64,000 nucleotides of DNA from Planomicrobium sp. CPCC 101079 (GTDB taxonomy: Bacteria; Bacillota; Bacilli; Bacillales_A; Planococcaceae). The notes below the pieces were generated by a model. It saw only the letters and a list, made by a program, of their open reading frames with translations, made no database searches and had not been told where the DNA came from. Both the position numbers and the translations under genes were made by a program. The stretch covers positions 243,821 through 307,820 of the forward strand of contig NZ_VOHC01000024.1 in NCBI RefSeq assembly GCF_007859275.1, given 5' to 3'. Of this stretch, positions 1 through 8,087 are shown piece by piece (position 1 is the stretch's first letter; each line of letters opens with the position of its first letter).

Positions 1-1
1 A

Positions 2-706
2 GTTTTCAGTTCATCAGCTACCGTGTATGGAAACACTTTGAAAATGCCGATAGAAGAATCCTTCCCTTTATCTGCCACAAATCCATACGGCCGCACGAAG
101 CTGATGATTGAAGAAATTTTACGGGATTTGAGTGCTTCAGACCCCATGTGCCGAATTGCAGTTTTAAGGTATTTTAATCCAATAGGAGCACATGAGAGCG
201 GCAGAATTGGAGAAAACCCTACTGGCATTCCCAATAATTTAATGCCTTATATTACCCAAGTTGCGATTGAAAAAAGAGAAAAACTCCAAGTGTTTGGCAA
301 CGATTATAACACTCATGATGGCACAGGTGTCAGGGACTATATTCATGTAGTTGATTTAGTAAAAGGGCATGTAAAAGCATTAAATTATCTGGATAACTTT
401 AAAGGAATCGAAACTTTCAATCTCGGTACAGGCACTGGCTACAGTGTTTTGGATTTGGTGACTACTTTCAGTGAAGTCATTTCTAAAGAGATTCCCTATC
501 AAATTGTCAACAGGCGCCCGGGGGATGTCGCTGTATGTTATGCAAATCCAGAAAAAGCGAAAGTGATTTTAGGCTGGCGTGCCGAAAAAGATTTGAAGAA
601 AATGTGCAAGGACGCCTGGAGATGGCAATCTGAAAACCCTGATGGCTATCAAACAACGGTAGAGTCAATAAGCTTTCTAAGTTCTCCTTCTATAAAACAA
701 ACTTGA
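2..706 (+). CDS. galE: UDP-glucose 4-epimerase, C-terminal part (5' end outside window)
   Basis: Interconverts UDP-glucose and UDP-galactose in the cytoplasm and so supplies galactose for surface polysaccharide. The open frame runs in from the left edge; about 234 of the usual ~335 residues are visible. It starts inside the conserved FSSSATVYG segment that carries the catalytic Ser/Thr region and continues with the YGRTK motif (the Tyr and Lys of the short-chain dehydrogenase YxxxK pair) and the NPIGAH and RDYIHV signatures of GalE. The GTG in VYG is an internal valine, not a start. The stop is at 704-706. No convincing terminator follows. The place at the edge of an exopolysaccharide region fits a sugar-precursor role. 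The assignment is secure; the upstream context is not visible. Confidence 0.95.
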   Translation, partial: VFSSSATVYGNTLKMPIEESFPLSATNPYGRTKLMIEEILRDLSASDPMCRIAVLRYFNPIGAHESGRIGENPTGIPNNLMPYITQVAIEKREKLQVFGNDYNTHDGTGVRDYIHVVDLVKGHVKALNYLDNFKGIETFNLGTGTGYSVLDLVTTFSEVISKEIPYQIVNRRPGDVAVCYANPEKAKVILGWRAEKDLKKMCKDAWRWQSENPDGYQTTVESISFLSSPSIKQT

Positions 707-919
707 TGAATAATAAAAAGAAGTGTTTCGATAAGACGAAGAACATTGTATGCCTCCGGGTGTCCTTTTTCTTCTAAGCCAAATCAAATTGCAGTAGACA
801 AATTAAATCCTAAAGTGCCTGTTAGAAGTTGAATGTCTCCACTGTAAGAATAACTCAGCTGATTGATGCCGGTAGCATACAAAAAAGTACCTATCAAAAA
901 GCGAACCAAGAAATAGCTT

Positions 920-1102
920 AAAATTGCCTCATCAGAAAAGATACATAATGCGATGATCTTAGCCATTTATGAGGTGAAGAAATCCTATCCTGTCGTTAAA
1001 ATGCTGTCACCGAAGAACAGCCGATTCCTGCTGGATGAAGTGGAATGGCTCTATTCCTGTTCGATGGCGGACATGGAGACCTATCAGGCAGCTGCCGGTT
1101 GA
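920..1102 (+). pseudogene. Possible gene remnant, unknown family
   Basis: A frame open from about 920 reads like a real C-terminus: a mixed hydrophobic and charged stretch that includes the segment SRFLLDEVEWLYSCSMADME and ends in a TGA at 1100-1102. The only ATG in the frame is at 953 and has no clear ribosome site. An in-frame stop lies just upstream at 914-916. I do not recognise the family. It could be the tail of a gene whose front has been lost, or a chance frame. Confidence 0.2.
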
Positions 1103-1143
1103 AAATCGTACAATATTGGCAATTGCCAATGAGGTGGTGCCGA

Positions 1144-1287
1144 ATGCGTAGAAAGTATCGGGAAGTGAGAATTGCGTATCTGGAAGTGCTGCTCAAAGGC
1201 GCGTTGGATGAGAAGATGCGTACGAAGATTTTAAAGAAGATTGCCCATCATCGGAAGAAATTGAATGAATTGATTAAGGAATTATAA
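1144..1287 (+). CDS. Small basic protein, 47 aa, unknown
   Basis: The frame begins at an ATG at 1144 with a purine-rich GAGGTGG about 6 nt upstream and is followed within 10 nt by a good terminator hairpin at 1297-1333. The product is short, very Lys/Arg rich and strongly predicted helical (for example KMRTKILKKIAHHRKKLNEL), which could form a single amphipathic helix. No family is recognised. The ribosome site and the terminator argue for a real transcript; the short length and degenerate surroundings argue for caution. Confidence 0.4.
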   Translation: MRRKYREVRIAYLEVLLKGALDEKMRTKILKKIAHHRKKLNELIKEL

Positions 1288-1296
1288 AATGGACAG

Positions 1297-1333
1297 AAGC
1301 TTATTCTACTATTAGCTAGAGTAAGCTTTTTGG
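1297..1333 (+). terminator. Rho-independent terminator
   Basis: An inverted repeat with 12-nt arms (AAGCTTATTCTA and TAGAGTAAGCTT) is followed by a short T-rich tract. It lies just after the 47-aa frame. Confidence 0.6.
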
Positions 1334-1623
1334 GTTTTAATGCGTTGGCTCAAAGTTTTATGGAACATTGGCGCGCAGGAGTAAAAAGGCAGCTATTCTA
1401 AATGGTCTCCTTGAGAAGCCAAGGTTACTCAAGGAGATTGTGCAAAAATAACGTTTGCACGATTAGCAATACGGCAACCTTTCCTGTAAGAAGATTTCAA
1501 GAAAGGCGGTTTTCAGTTGTTAGGACATTCTTTTTAGGGATGGCAGATGAATTGCTGATTGTTGAAGAAACGGTATTATCGTAGATTACGCTTCAGTTTA
1601 ATTTGGCTAACTCATATTTAAAC

Positions 1624-1656
1624 GGGGTCGTCTTCATCTTGACGACGCCTTTTTTA
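1624..1656 (+). terminator. Rho-independent terminator
   Basis: A GGGGTCGTC / GACGACGCC stem (one mismatch) is followed by seven Ts. It is not next to any confident gene, which suggests a decayed or unrecognised transcript upstream. Confidence 0.65.
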
Positions 1657-1823
1657 TTATTTGAAATATCTGTTAATTTAAAGGCTTTGATGATAAAATT
1701 TTATTATGCTTTGAGTAAGTGATTAGACAGCAAACGGATAAAGCTGAAAAGCACGAATAGCAACACGGATATGCGGCATCTCTGGAAATTCTATAAAAAT
1801 AATAGAAAGCGAAGTGATCCAAA

Positions 1824-2210
1824 ATGGAAGAACGCCAAACCACTCCTCCTGCCGGCAAGATCATTTTTACTGATTTGACTGTGGAGCACGCGGAAGTGAC
1901 ACGGGACTTTTTTAAACAAGTCATTGGCTGGACACATGAAGATGTTGCGATGGGCGACTATGCAGACTATATGATGAAAGCGTCGGACGGAGTGCCGGCT
2001 GCGGGAATTTGCCATCAAGCGGGAGAAAACAAAGGGCTGCCGCCTGTTTGGCTGGTGTATTTTGGTGTCCATGATTTAAATGCGAGCCTTGAAGCGTGCA
2101 AGAAACTGGGGGGAGTCATCCATACCGAACTCAAAGGGGAAGTGAAGACGGGCAGCTTTGCGGTGATCGAGTATCCGGAAGGGGCGTTTTGTGCGCTTAG
2201 CCAGCTTTGA
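1824..2210 (+). CDS. VOC family (glyoxalase/bleomycin-resistance fold) protein
   Basis: A 128-residue cytoplasmic protein of the vicinal oxygen chelate superfamily, the usual length for a two-module subunit. The N-terminal module runs FTDLTVEHAEVTRDFFKQVIGW (spread over residues ~13-35), and the C-terminal module has the typical VYFGVHDLNASLEACKKLGG helix-strand pattern and ends in a strand with YPEGAFCAL. Members are glyoxalases, dioxygenases or drug-binding proteins, and the substrate cannot be told from sequence. The gene stands alone. Upstream is an ill-defined GAAGTG ribosome site. The fold is secure, the function open. Confidence 0.8.
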   Translation: MEERQTTPPAGKIIFTDLTVEHAEVTRDFFKQVIGWTHEDVAMGDYADYMMKASDGVPAAGICHQAGENKGLPPVWLVYFGVHDLNASLEACKKLGGVIHTELKGEVKTGSFAVIEYPEGAFCALSQL

Positions 2211-2288
2211 GTCGATTTGACAGCTATATATAGGAAAGAAATTTAACTTTCCTGGTTTTATGGCCATATTTTTTGCGCTTTTAAACGA

Positions 2289-2414
2289 ATGCATATAGAA
2301 ATGTTGAAAACGCATGTAGAAGAAGCAGATAGGCTTGTAAGAAGCTGAAGAGTTCATGTAGAAACGGGAATAGTGCATGATAAAACGCGAAAACTTCATG
2401 AAGAAAATATTGGA
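2289..2414. repeat. Six imperfect 21-nt tandem repeats, family A
   Basis: Six consecutive 21-nt units start at 2289, 2310, 2331, 2352, 2373 and 2394. They share a core like TTCATGTAGAAACG followed by a purine-rich end. The last unit, plus a few flanking bases, is repeated exactly at 33671-33691 in a second array. The array lies between the VOC and the AEC transporter genes and is not a CRISPR, because there are no spacers. Confidence 0.75.
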
Positions 2415-2615
2415 AGCAGCATTGTTCGGAGCTGAAAGCGGTTTTCAGCACTCTTTAAGGCTCTGCATTGAAACGGCAGCTTCCGATGAACCTGATTAGT
2501 GAAAGAAAGAACGCAACTTCTTCAACCAACTGGTTTTTTCATCCATCTTTCCGTACAATTAACGATTATGGGAAGCGTGGTTTGCTTCCATTTCTAGCAT
2601 CGGATGTGAAGTCAG

Positions 2616-3521
2616 TTGGTCATTGTTGAGATTTTGAATGTCGTTTTGCCGGTATTCCTGTTGATGGGTGTCGGTTTTGTTGTGGGCAGGTACATGCGGA
2701 TCGATTCGAAGTCGGTATCCGATTTGTCGATCTATGTGTTCAGCCCTGCTCTTTTCTTTTATTCAATTTCTACGTCTGAAATGGACATGGGCGATTTCGG
2801 GCGGGTTGTCCTTTTCGCTTTTTCGCTGTTTCTGTTGTTTGCTTTGTTTGTATACGCGACTGGCAAAATCCTTAAGTGGGACAAGGTCTATCAAAACACG
2901 TTGATGCTGGCGAGCGGATTTCCAAACGCGGGGAATTACGGGCTGCCGATCATCCTTTTCGCTTTCGGGGAGGAAGGGGTGGCGATTGGCATCATCTATT
3001 TGGCGATGCAGTCATTTCTGATGAATTCGGCGGGGGTGTTTTACGCATCCAACCATGCTGAGGTGCCGAAAAAGGACATTTTCCTGCAAGTTATCCGGAT
3101 GCCGGGAGTTATTGCCATTCTTTTGGCGCTGGTGCTGAAAATTGGCGGGATTCCGATTCCGCAGGCGGTCGAGAACGCGACAAGTCTGCTTGGCCAGGCA
3201 TCCATTCCGACGATGCTGACGCTTCTTGGCGTTACGCTTGCGTCGATCCAAATCAAGAATGTGCTCAGTTTTATCGGGACAGCGACAATCTTCAAACTGG
3301 TCGCGCTGCCGGCCCTGGCGTTTCTGTTGCTCGGGCTGATTTATCCGGCAGGTTCGCTTGAAGCGAAAGTGCTGTTGATCGGCGCGGCCACGCCGACCGC
3401 TGCGACGACCACTTTGCTTGCGATTAAATTTGGGATGAATCCGGATATGGTTTCAAGCGCCATGTTCGTCAGTACGCTCGCGAGCATTGTAACGATTCCA
3501 TTATTATTGTTGATGGTATAA
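2616..3521 (+). CDS. AEC family (auxin efflux carrier-like) transporter
   Basis: A ~301-residue integral membrane protein with about ten hydrophobic segments in two five-helix halves, typical of bacterial AEC/MdcF-like permeases that export or import small organic acids. The family hallmarks seen are the N-terminal VLPVFLLMGVGFVVGRY segment, the ASGFPNAGNYGLP motif of the first half and the AATPTAATTTLLA motif of the second half. The start is set at TTG 2616, since the ATG at 2604 runs straight into a stop; a start at a later codon is possible. A strong terminator follows. It is monocistronic. The substrate is unknown. Confidence 0.85.
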   Translation: MVIVEILNVVLPVFLLMGVGFVVGRYMRIDSKSVSDLSIYVFSPALFFYSISTSEMDMGDFGRVVLFAFSLFLLFALFVYATGKILKWDKVYQNTLMLASGFPNAGNYGLPIILFAFGEEGVAIGIIYLAMQSFLMNSAGVFYASNHAEVPKKDIFLQVIRMPGVIAILLALVLKIGGIPIPQAVENATSLLGQASIPTMLTLLGVTLASIQIKNVLSFIGTATIFKLVALPALAFLLLGLIYPAGSLEAKVLLIGAATPTAATTTLLAIKFGMNPDMVSSAMFVSTLASIVTIPLLLLMV

Positions 3522-3533
3522 GCCATAGACATT

Positions 3534-3576
3534 AACCGAAGCCAGCAGCCCAAAAGGTTGCTGGCTTCGGTTTTTC
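3534..3576 (+). terminator. Rho-independent terminator of the AEC gene
   Basis: A near-perfect stem (AACCGAAGCCAGCAGCC paired with its complement) with a short CAAAA loop and a TTTTT tail. Confidence 0.9.
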
Positions 3577-3732
3577 ATATGCTGTATTTAACTAAAATAG
3601 CAGGAAAGTATAAAAAGTATTTGTTTAATGATAGATAGGTATTCATACACTGGTAAAACTATTAAAAGAACCATATACTTTTACCTATTAAACAGGGAAA
3701 TCTTATGTGAACAGAAACCAGGAGGACTGAAT

Positions 3733-4380
3733 GTGAACATCATATTGATAGGCGACAGCGGCCACGCGCGGGTGATTGCAGACAACATAACATCAAGCGG
3801 CAACCGGGTCGTGGCAAGGCTGGACGATAAATACACCGAACCATTTAAAGAAGACGGCTGCTGGCTGGGGCCGGTATCTGAAGTGCATACCTTGATCGAG
3901 CAAGAAGAGGCAAAGGTCGTCATTGCCATCGGTTCGAATTCAGTAAGAAGAAAAATTGTGGAGCGTCTGGCGTTGGGTGCGGACCAATACGCGACCGTCA
4001 TCCATAAAGAAGCAATCGTTTCTCCGAGTGCGGCAATCGGTGAAGGCACGGTCGTAATGCCAGGCGTGATAGTCAATGCGGCGGCAGTGGTTGGCAGCCA
4101 CGCGATATTAAACACCCGTCTAGTAATTGAACACGATTGTATCGTCGGCGATTATGCGCATGTGTCGCCAGGAGCCATGATCACTGGCGGCGTAAAGATC
4201 GGGGAAGGCGTCCATATCGGAGCCGGGGCGACCGTTATTCCGTTGAAGGAGATCGGCCAGTGGAGCGTTGTCGGCGCTGGGGCTGTCGTCATTGACGATA
4301 TTGAAGAACATTCAACAGCCGTAGGTATTCCGGCAAAGGTTATCAAGATGGCATCAGCTTCTGCAAAACCGGTTCGGTAA
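3733..4380 (+). CDS. NeuD/PglD-type sugar O- or N-acetyltransferase
   Basis: A 215-residue acetyl-CoA-dependent acyltransferase that modifies a nucleotide sugar or glycan residue in surface polysaccharide synthesis. Residues ~1-80 form the Rossmann-like PglD N-terminal domain (IILIGDSGHARVIADN). Residues ~90-205 are a left-handed beta-helix of hexapeptide repeats, with the VIEHDCIVGDYAHVSPG segment that contains the catalytic His of the family. The start is GTG 3733, seven bases after a perfect AGGAGG; the frame is open further upstream but has no ribosome site there. In other polysaccharide loci this family often sits beside the initiating sugar transferase, which is not seen here. A terminator follows. 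Confidence 0.88.
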   Translation: MNIILIGDSGHARVIADNITSSGNRVVARLDDKYTEPFKEDGCWLGPVSEVHTLIEQEEAKVVIAIGSNSVRRKIVERLALGADQYATVIHKEAIVSPSAAIGEGTVVMPGVIVNAAAVVGSHAILNTRLVIEHDCIVGDYAHVSPGAMITGGVKIGEGVHIGAGATVIPLKEIGQWSVVGAGAVVIDDIEEHSTAVGIPAKVIKMASASAKPVR

Positions 4381-4403
4381 AAAGCCATAAAAATCAGCGG
4401 AGA

Positions 4404-4447
4404 AGTCAGCGGGCGGGTTATTCAAAACCCATCTGCTGGCTTTTTTA
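4404..4447 (+). terminator. Rho-independent terminator
   Basis: A GC-rich imperfect stem (AGTCAGC..GGGTT paired with AACCC..GCTGGCT) with an ATTCA-type loop, followed by TTTTTT. Confidence 0.8.
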
Positions 4448-4494
4448 TTGTCTGGAAAAATAGCTCGATTTTACAAATCTAAATATTCTAATAG

Positions 4495-4527
4495 TTTAAC
4501 CCTCATTTAACCTTTACGCATTAGTAT
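4495..4527 (+). promoter_or_regulatory. Promoter of the shared repeat class, copy 1
   Basis: TTTAACC at 4495-4501 and again at 4506-4512 (11 bp apart), then exactly 9 nt, then a TAGTAT -10 box at 4522-4527. The same geometry occurs at 6523, 7839 and 31576. Direct TTAACA-like repeats with an 11-bp period are what Bacillus PhoP binds; the link to PhoP is inference. Confidence 0.7.
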
Positions 4528-4596
4528 TAGTTTCAACAAGGGACAAGTCTGGCAAAATCCATTGAGCGATTTGTTGACGGAGAGGGGTTATAAGCT

Positions 4597-5586
4597 ATGA
4601 AAGAAGTTTATTTTGATGAAAATTTTGGACGGCTGCATGAAGCGGTGGAAGGCGGAACGTGTGAAGTATTCGAGTTCCGCAGTCCTTCAGGCACCATCCG
4701 TCATATGTATATCAAGCGGGAAATTCCTGCAGCTATCGAAGGGGAGACGTATTATGACCTGGTAACGCCATTTGCCTACGGCGGTCCGGTCATTTTGGAC
4801 TGCGAAGAAGACGGGGAGTGGGATTTGGTTTACGAATTCGTCCAGGCGTTTGATGCGTACTGCAAAGAAAACCGCATTGTTTGTGAACAGGTGCGGTTCC
4901 ACCCGGTGGCAGAAAATGCGGTGGATTTTATGGGGTGCTATGAAACGGATTGGGTGGGCGATACATACGGGACGAATTTAAAGGCTTTTTCGGATCCGGT
5001 CAGAGAAGAGTTCTCCCTTTCCTGCCAAAATATGATCTGGAGTGCGCTGGAAGCGGGAGTGGAATACCGCGTCACCGCAAAACCGGAAAGCTTGGAGGAG
5101 TTTACGGAGTTCTATACCAAAGCGGTGGAAGGAGGAGAACCGGGCCTCGGATATTTTCAGGAGTGCGGAAATGCATTCCATGAGCAGTTGGTGCTCGTAA
5201 AAGCCGTATACAAAGAGCAAGTGATCGGCATGAGCTTGAATTTCCTGTCGGCAGGCGTCTTGCATACGCATCTGGCGGTGGCCCATCCGGGTTTTGCTTA
5301 TTTAAACCCGGTTCATGTTATGCGCTTTGGCCTTACACTTTGGGGGAAAGACAACGGCGCATCGATGATCCATGACGGCGGCTGGCTTGTCATGAATGGC
5401 GGGATCCATAACGTGGACTCATTTAAGCGGCAGTTCAGTAAGCATACCCGTTTCAAATGGTGCATTGGCCGCCGGATCTGGGACGAAGAGATGTATGGAA
5501 AGTTGTGCAAGGCCATGGAAATGGGGAGCGGAGCGGACAGCTTTCCGGCTTACCGTATAAAGGAAAGCGATCCATGCGCCAGTTAG
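4597..5586 (+). CDS. FemX/BioF2-like GNAT-fold acyl- or aminoacyltransferase
   Basis: A 329-residue cytoplasmic protein that resembles FemAB/BioF2-type double-GNAT proteins found in cell-wall and exopolysaccharide loci. It would transfer an acyl or aminoacyl group to a glycan or lipid-linked precursor. The N-terminal part has YYDLVTPFAYGGPV, the typical 'tPYGYGGP' element of this group, and the C-terminal half has the second GNAT core (VYKEQVIGMSLNFL) with the HLAVAHP and HDGGWLV segments. The start at ATG 4597 follows a GAGAGGGG ribosome site. It is the first gene after promoter copy 1 and is followed 58 nt later by a deacetylase, with which it probably forms an operon. The exact acceptor is unknown. 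Confidence 0.7.
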   Translation: MKEVYFDENFGRLHEAVEGGTCEVFEFRSPSGTIRHMYIKREIPAAIEGETYYDLVTPFAYGGPVILDCEEDGEWDLVYEFVQAFDAYCKENRIVCEQVRFHPVAENAVDFMGCYETDWVGDTYGTNLKAFSDPVREEFSLSCQNMIWSALEAGVEYRVTAKPESLEEFTEFYTKAVEGGEPGLGYFQECGNAFHEQLVLVKAVYKEQVIGMSLNFLSAGVLHTHLAVAHPGFAYLNPVHVMRFGLTLWGKDNGASMIHDGGWLVMNGGIHNVDSFKRQFSKHTRFKWCIGRRIWDEEMYGKLCKAMEMGSGADSFPAYRIKESDPCAS

Positions 5587-5644
5587 TTTTATGAAACTCA
5601 GAAAAATACTGATTGCAATTGCACAATAAAAGGAGCGAAATGGG

Positions 5645-6385
5645 ATGGCTGGAAAATACATTTTTAGATTTGATGATATTGCGCCAAATATGGACTGGGA
5701 TAATTACGAATATATAAAAAGGATATTCGATAAATACAATGTCAAACCGCTTATCGGTGTCATACCGGACAATCAGGACCCGGAACTGAAAAAGTTTGCT
5801 TTCAAAGACGAAGATTATTTTTGGAATGAAATGAGGGAACTCCAACAAAACGGCTGGGAAATTGCTTTGCATGGTTATCAGCATAAGTATGTGACAAAAG
5901 AGGCTGGAATTTTTGGCATAAAAAATCAAAGTGAATTTTCAGGTCTGCCAATTGAAGTTCAAAATGAAAAAATACGAAATGGTATGAGATTGTTCAAAAG
6001 TTACAATATTAAAACCGATACTTTCATGGCTCCATCGCATTCCTTGGACCGGAACACGCTGCGGGTTCTAAAGGAAAACGGGATCACTACCATAACTGAT
6101 GGATTTGCGCTGTATCCCTACTATTACGATGATCTCCTGTTTGTACCACAACTATTTGCAACCCAACGGAGGATGCCTTTTGGCATTTACACATTTTGCA
6201 TTCACTTCAACTCTATGACCAAAGAGAGCATTGACGAAATAGAAGACTTTATCAAGTCCAATAGAGAACATATTATTACCTTTTCAGAAGCGAAGACCTA
6301 TGCCACGAAAAACCCGGTCAATACTTTTTTAGGTACATTCTTTAAAACCTCCCTATCTTTTAAACGAGGCCTGCAAAATAGTTAA
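5645..6385 (+). CDS. DUF2334-type polysaccharide deacetylase family protein
   Basis: A 246-residue protein of the carbohydrate esterase 4-like DUF2334 group, expected to remove N- or O-acetyl groups from a glycan. The metal-binding Asp pair is seen in FRFDDIAP near residue 8 and the His pair in ALHGYQHKY near residue 78, with TDTFMAPSHSLD as a further active-site loop. There is no signal peptide, so it probably acts inside the cell or at the membrane face. An AAAAGGAG ribosome site precedes ATG 5645. It is probably co-transcribed with the upstream FemX-like gene. The pairing of a transferase with a deacetylase suggests tuning of the charge or acetylation of a cell-surface polymer. Confidence 0.8.
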   Translation: MAGKYIFRFDDIAPNMDWDNYEYIKRIFDKYNVKPLIGVIPDNQDPELKKFAFKDEDYFWNEMRELQQNGWEIALHGYQHKYVTKEAGIFGIKNQSEFSGLPIEVQNEKIRNGMRLFKSYNIKTDTFMAPSHSLDRNTLRVLKENGITTITDGFALYPYYYDDLLFVPQLFATQRRMPFGIYTFCIHFNSMTKESIDEIEDFIKSNREHIITFSEAKTYATKNPVNTFLGTFFKTSLSFKRGLQNS

Positions 6386-6522
6386 TAAACGCATCGCATA
6401 CCGGCGGCTTTTGTCTTCTGTGTTCTAACGACTTCCGCATTTTGCCTCTGCGTATTCTTGAAAAAAGTATATCTGCAGAAAAAAGCTGATAAGAAATACT
6501 ATATAACAGGAAAGTTGAGTAA

Positions 6523-6555
6523 TTTAACCCGCCTTTAACCTGAAAAGGGTAAGAT
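6523..6555 (+). promoter_or_regulatory. Promoter of the shared repeat class, copy 2
   Basis: TTTAACC at 6523-6529 and 6534-6540, a 9-nt gap, then TAAGAT at 6550-6555. The spacing is identical to the other three copies. It precedes the beta-helix protein gene with a ~150-nt leader. Confidence 0.7.
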
Positions 6556-6709
6556 TTTAACAGGTAAACTCCCTCTAATGCAATGAAAGTCCAAAACTCT
6601 GCTCTTTGCACCTTCTATGGAGGTACTTGAAATAAAAATAAATGCCACTAAAAAACCCTGTTTTAAAAAATAGAAACTTAAGCAATGGAATTGCGAAAGG
6701 GGACTGATC

Positions 6710-7630
6710 ATGATCAGTAAAAGCCAAGTTTTTATTACTTTGATTTTAATATCCATGACGGCATTGTTTTATTTTAACAAGTCACCTGCAAACAATGGTG
6801 CAGATTCTGCTGCATCAGTAGCAGATTTTGGCGCAAAAGGTGATGGCAAAAACGATGACACGAATTCAATTCAAGATGCAATAGATGAAGTAAGCGAAGC
6901 GGGTGGAGGAGTAGTGACCATTGCTGAAGGAACATATCTAGTTGATGCAATCGAATCTATAAAAGTAAAGGATAATATTACATTGGATTTTGAGTCCGGA
7001 GCTGTAATAAAAGCTATGCCCAATGGTGCAGACAACTACGCAATCATAAGCATCCACGACGTTGAAAATGTAAAAATCACTGGGAAACCAGTGATTCAAG
7101 GAGAACGGACGGAGCATACCGGGGAAACTGGAGAATGGGGTTTTGGAATTAGCATCAAAGGCGCAACCGGTGTTTCCATCGAGAATGCAAATATAACAGA
7201 TTGTTGGGGAGATGGAATCTATATAGGGCCGTCAGAAAAACAAAACTATAGTAAAGATGTTGTTATAAAAGACCCGCTGCTTGAAAATAACCGGAGGCAA
7301 GGAATTTCTGTTATATCCGCTAAAAACCTAAAGATAACGGATCCTGTTATCAATAACACCAGTGGAACTGATCCGCAAAGTGGAATTGATATAGAACCTA
7401 ATTCGAATACAGAGCATTTAGAAAATATCGAGATTGTTAATCTGGCTACAAAGAATAATGAAGGCTTTGGTTTTCAAATTTATTTAGAGAACTTTGAAAA
7501 CAGTGAAAATCAGGTTAGCATAACACTCGATACTTCGAAAAATATCACAGATGGCATTTCAATAGCCAAAACCGATAATATTGAAGGCGAGATAAAAATT
7601 GGCGAGGAGCAATTCCTGCCAGACCTTTGA
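6710..7630 (+). CDS. Membrane-anchored or secreted right-handed beta-helix protein (pectate lyase superfamily)
   Basis: A 306-residue protein with an N-terminal hydrophobic segment (residues ~6-23, VFITLILISMTALFYF), which is a signal peptide or membrane anchor. It is followed by the ADFGAKGDGKNDDTNSIQDA motif that begins the pectate lyase 3 (PF12708-type) beta-helix. The rest alternates short strands and turns with repeated N-I-x-I patterns, as in parallel beta-helix glycan lyases, hydrolases and epimerases. No unambiguous catalytic Asp set is visible, so it may be a polysaccharide lyase or hydrolase or a glycan-binding protein. The ribosome site is AAAGGGG before ATG 6710. It is monocistronic, between promoter copy 2 and a strong terminator. 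Confidence 0.78.
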   Translation: MISKSQVFITLILISMTALFYFNKSPANNGADSAASVADFGAKGDGKNDDTNSIQDAIDEVSEAGGGVVTIAEGTYLVDAIESIKVKDNITLDFESGAVIKAMPNGADNYAIISIHDVENVKITGKPVIQGERTEHTGETGEWGFGISIKGATGVSIENANITDCWGDGIYIGPSEKQNYSKDVVIKDPLLENNRRQGISVISAKNLKITDPVINNTSGTDPQSGIDIEPNSNTEHLENIEIVNLATKNNEGFGFQIYLENFENSENQVSITLDTSKNITDGISIAKTDNIEGEIKIGEEQFLPDL

Positions 7631-7663
7631 AGAGTTGCTGGAACAGTAAAATGATCGCCATCT

Positions 7664-7717
7664 AAAACTGCACCTCCATTGTTGGTTCTAACTGACAATG
7701 GAGGTGCAGTTTTTTTA
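7664..7717 (+). terminator. Strong rho-independent terminator
   Basis: A long perfect stem (arm AACTGCACCTCCATTGT and its complement) with an 11-nt loop, followed by seven Ts. Confidence 0.92.
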
Positions 7718-7838
7718 AAATTCATCAGCGCAGGAGCTTCCAATAGTTCGAGAGGAAGCCGGATGCTTTTCGCCAAGCCAAGGTAAACGGCTAGCGAAAG
7801 GCAGTTTTTTTGGTTAAAAAAACAAAATATTTAAACAG

Positions 7839-7871
7839 TTTAACCAATTCTTAACCTGTGAAGACTAGTAT
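7839..7871 (+). promoter_or_regulatory. Promoter of the shared repeat class, copy 3
   Basis: TTTAACC at 7839-7845 and CTTAACC at 7850-7856 (11 bp apart), a 9-nt gap, then TAGTAT at 7866-7871. It lies upstream of a short leader with a terminator hairpin and then the UDP-glucose dehydrogenase gene. Confidence 0.7.
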
Positions 7872-7930
7872 CTACCTTAACAAGAGAAAACACTTGAAGC
7901 TATTAGCTGATTTTTAACGGAAGAGAGGTA

Positions 7931-7948
7931 ATGGGTTTGGAAATTTAG
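7931..7948 (+). other. Possible five-codon leader peptide
   Basis: A good ribosome site (AAGAGAGGT) is followed 1-2 nt later by ATG GGT TTG GAA ATT TAG, a five-residue frame. It lies between promoter copy 3 and the terminator hairpin at 7981. The spacing is tight. It could be a leader peptide or the start of a deleted gene; evidence is weak. Confidence 0.25.
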
Positions 7949-7980
7949 AAAGGTTCGACGAAGCGGATTTGTAAAAAAAG

Positions 7981-8020
7981 AGTTAAGCCTTTATGGAAGC
8001 TTAGGCTTTAACTTTTTGTT
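7981..8020 (+). terminator. Terminator or attenuator in the leader of the ugd operon
   Basis: A stem of AGTTAAGCCT with AGGCTTTAACT (one bulged T) is followed by TTTTTG and further T-rich sequence. It lies between promoter copy 3 and ugd, with no gene in between and no obvious second promoter after it. That placement suggests regulated read-through. Confidence 0.65.
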
Positions 8021-8087
8021 TCTTTTGATTCCAGAAAAAAATATTTAACCTTTTAAATTGCTATCAAACAGTATTGGAGAGAAAACT

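Larger units (their letters stand above)
707..1823. other. Mostly non-coding stretch with possible gene remnants
   Basis: About 1.1 kb without a confident gene. It holds one coding-like fragment near 920-1102, one small open frame at 1144-1287, two hairpin terminators, and between about 1340 and 1600 short coding-like fragments broken by stops. The last part may be decayed sequence, but I could not tie it to any family. Confidence 0.4.

Noticed and set aside
1402..1584. 60-residue plus-strand frame
   Set aside because: No ribosome site and Ser/Arg/Cys-rich composition without any domain; it probably crosses decayed sequence.
2076..2399. Minus-strand 107-residue frame
   Set aside because: It covers the family A repeats and runs antisense into the VOC gene; the pattern comes from the repeat period.
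2289..2414. CRISPR array
   Set aside because: Units are directly joined, imperfect and 21 nt long, without spacers or cas genes.
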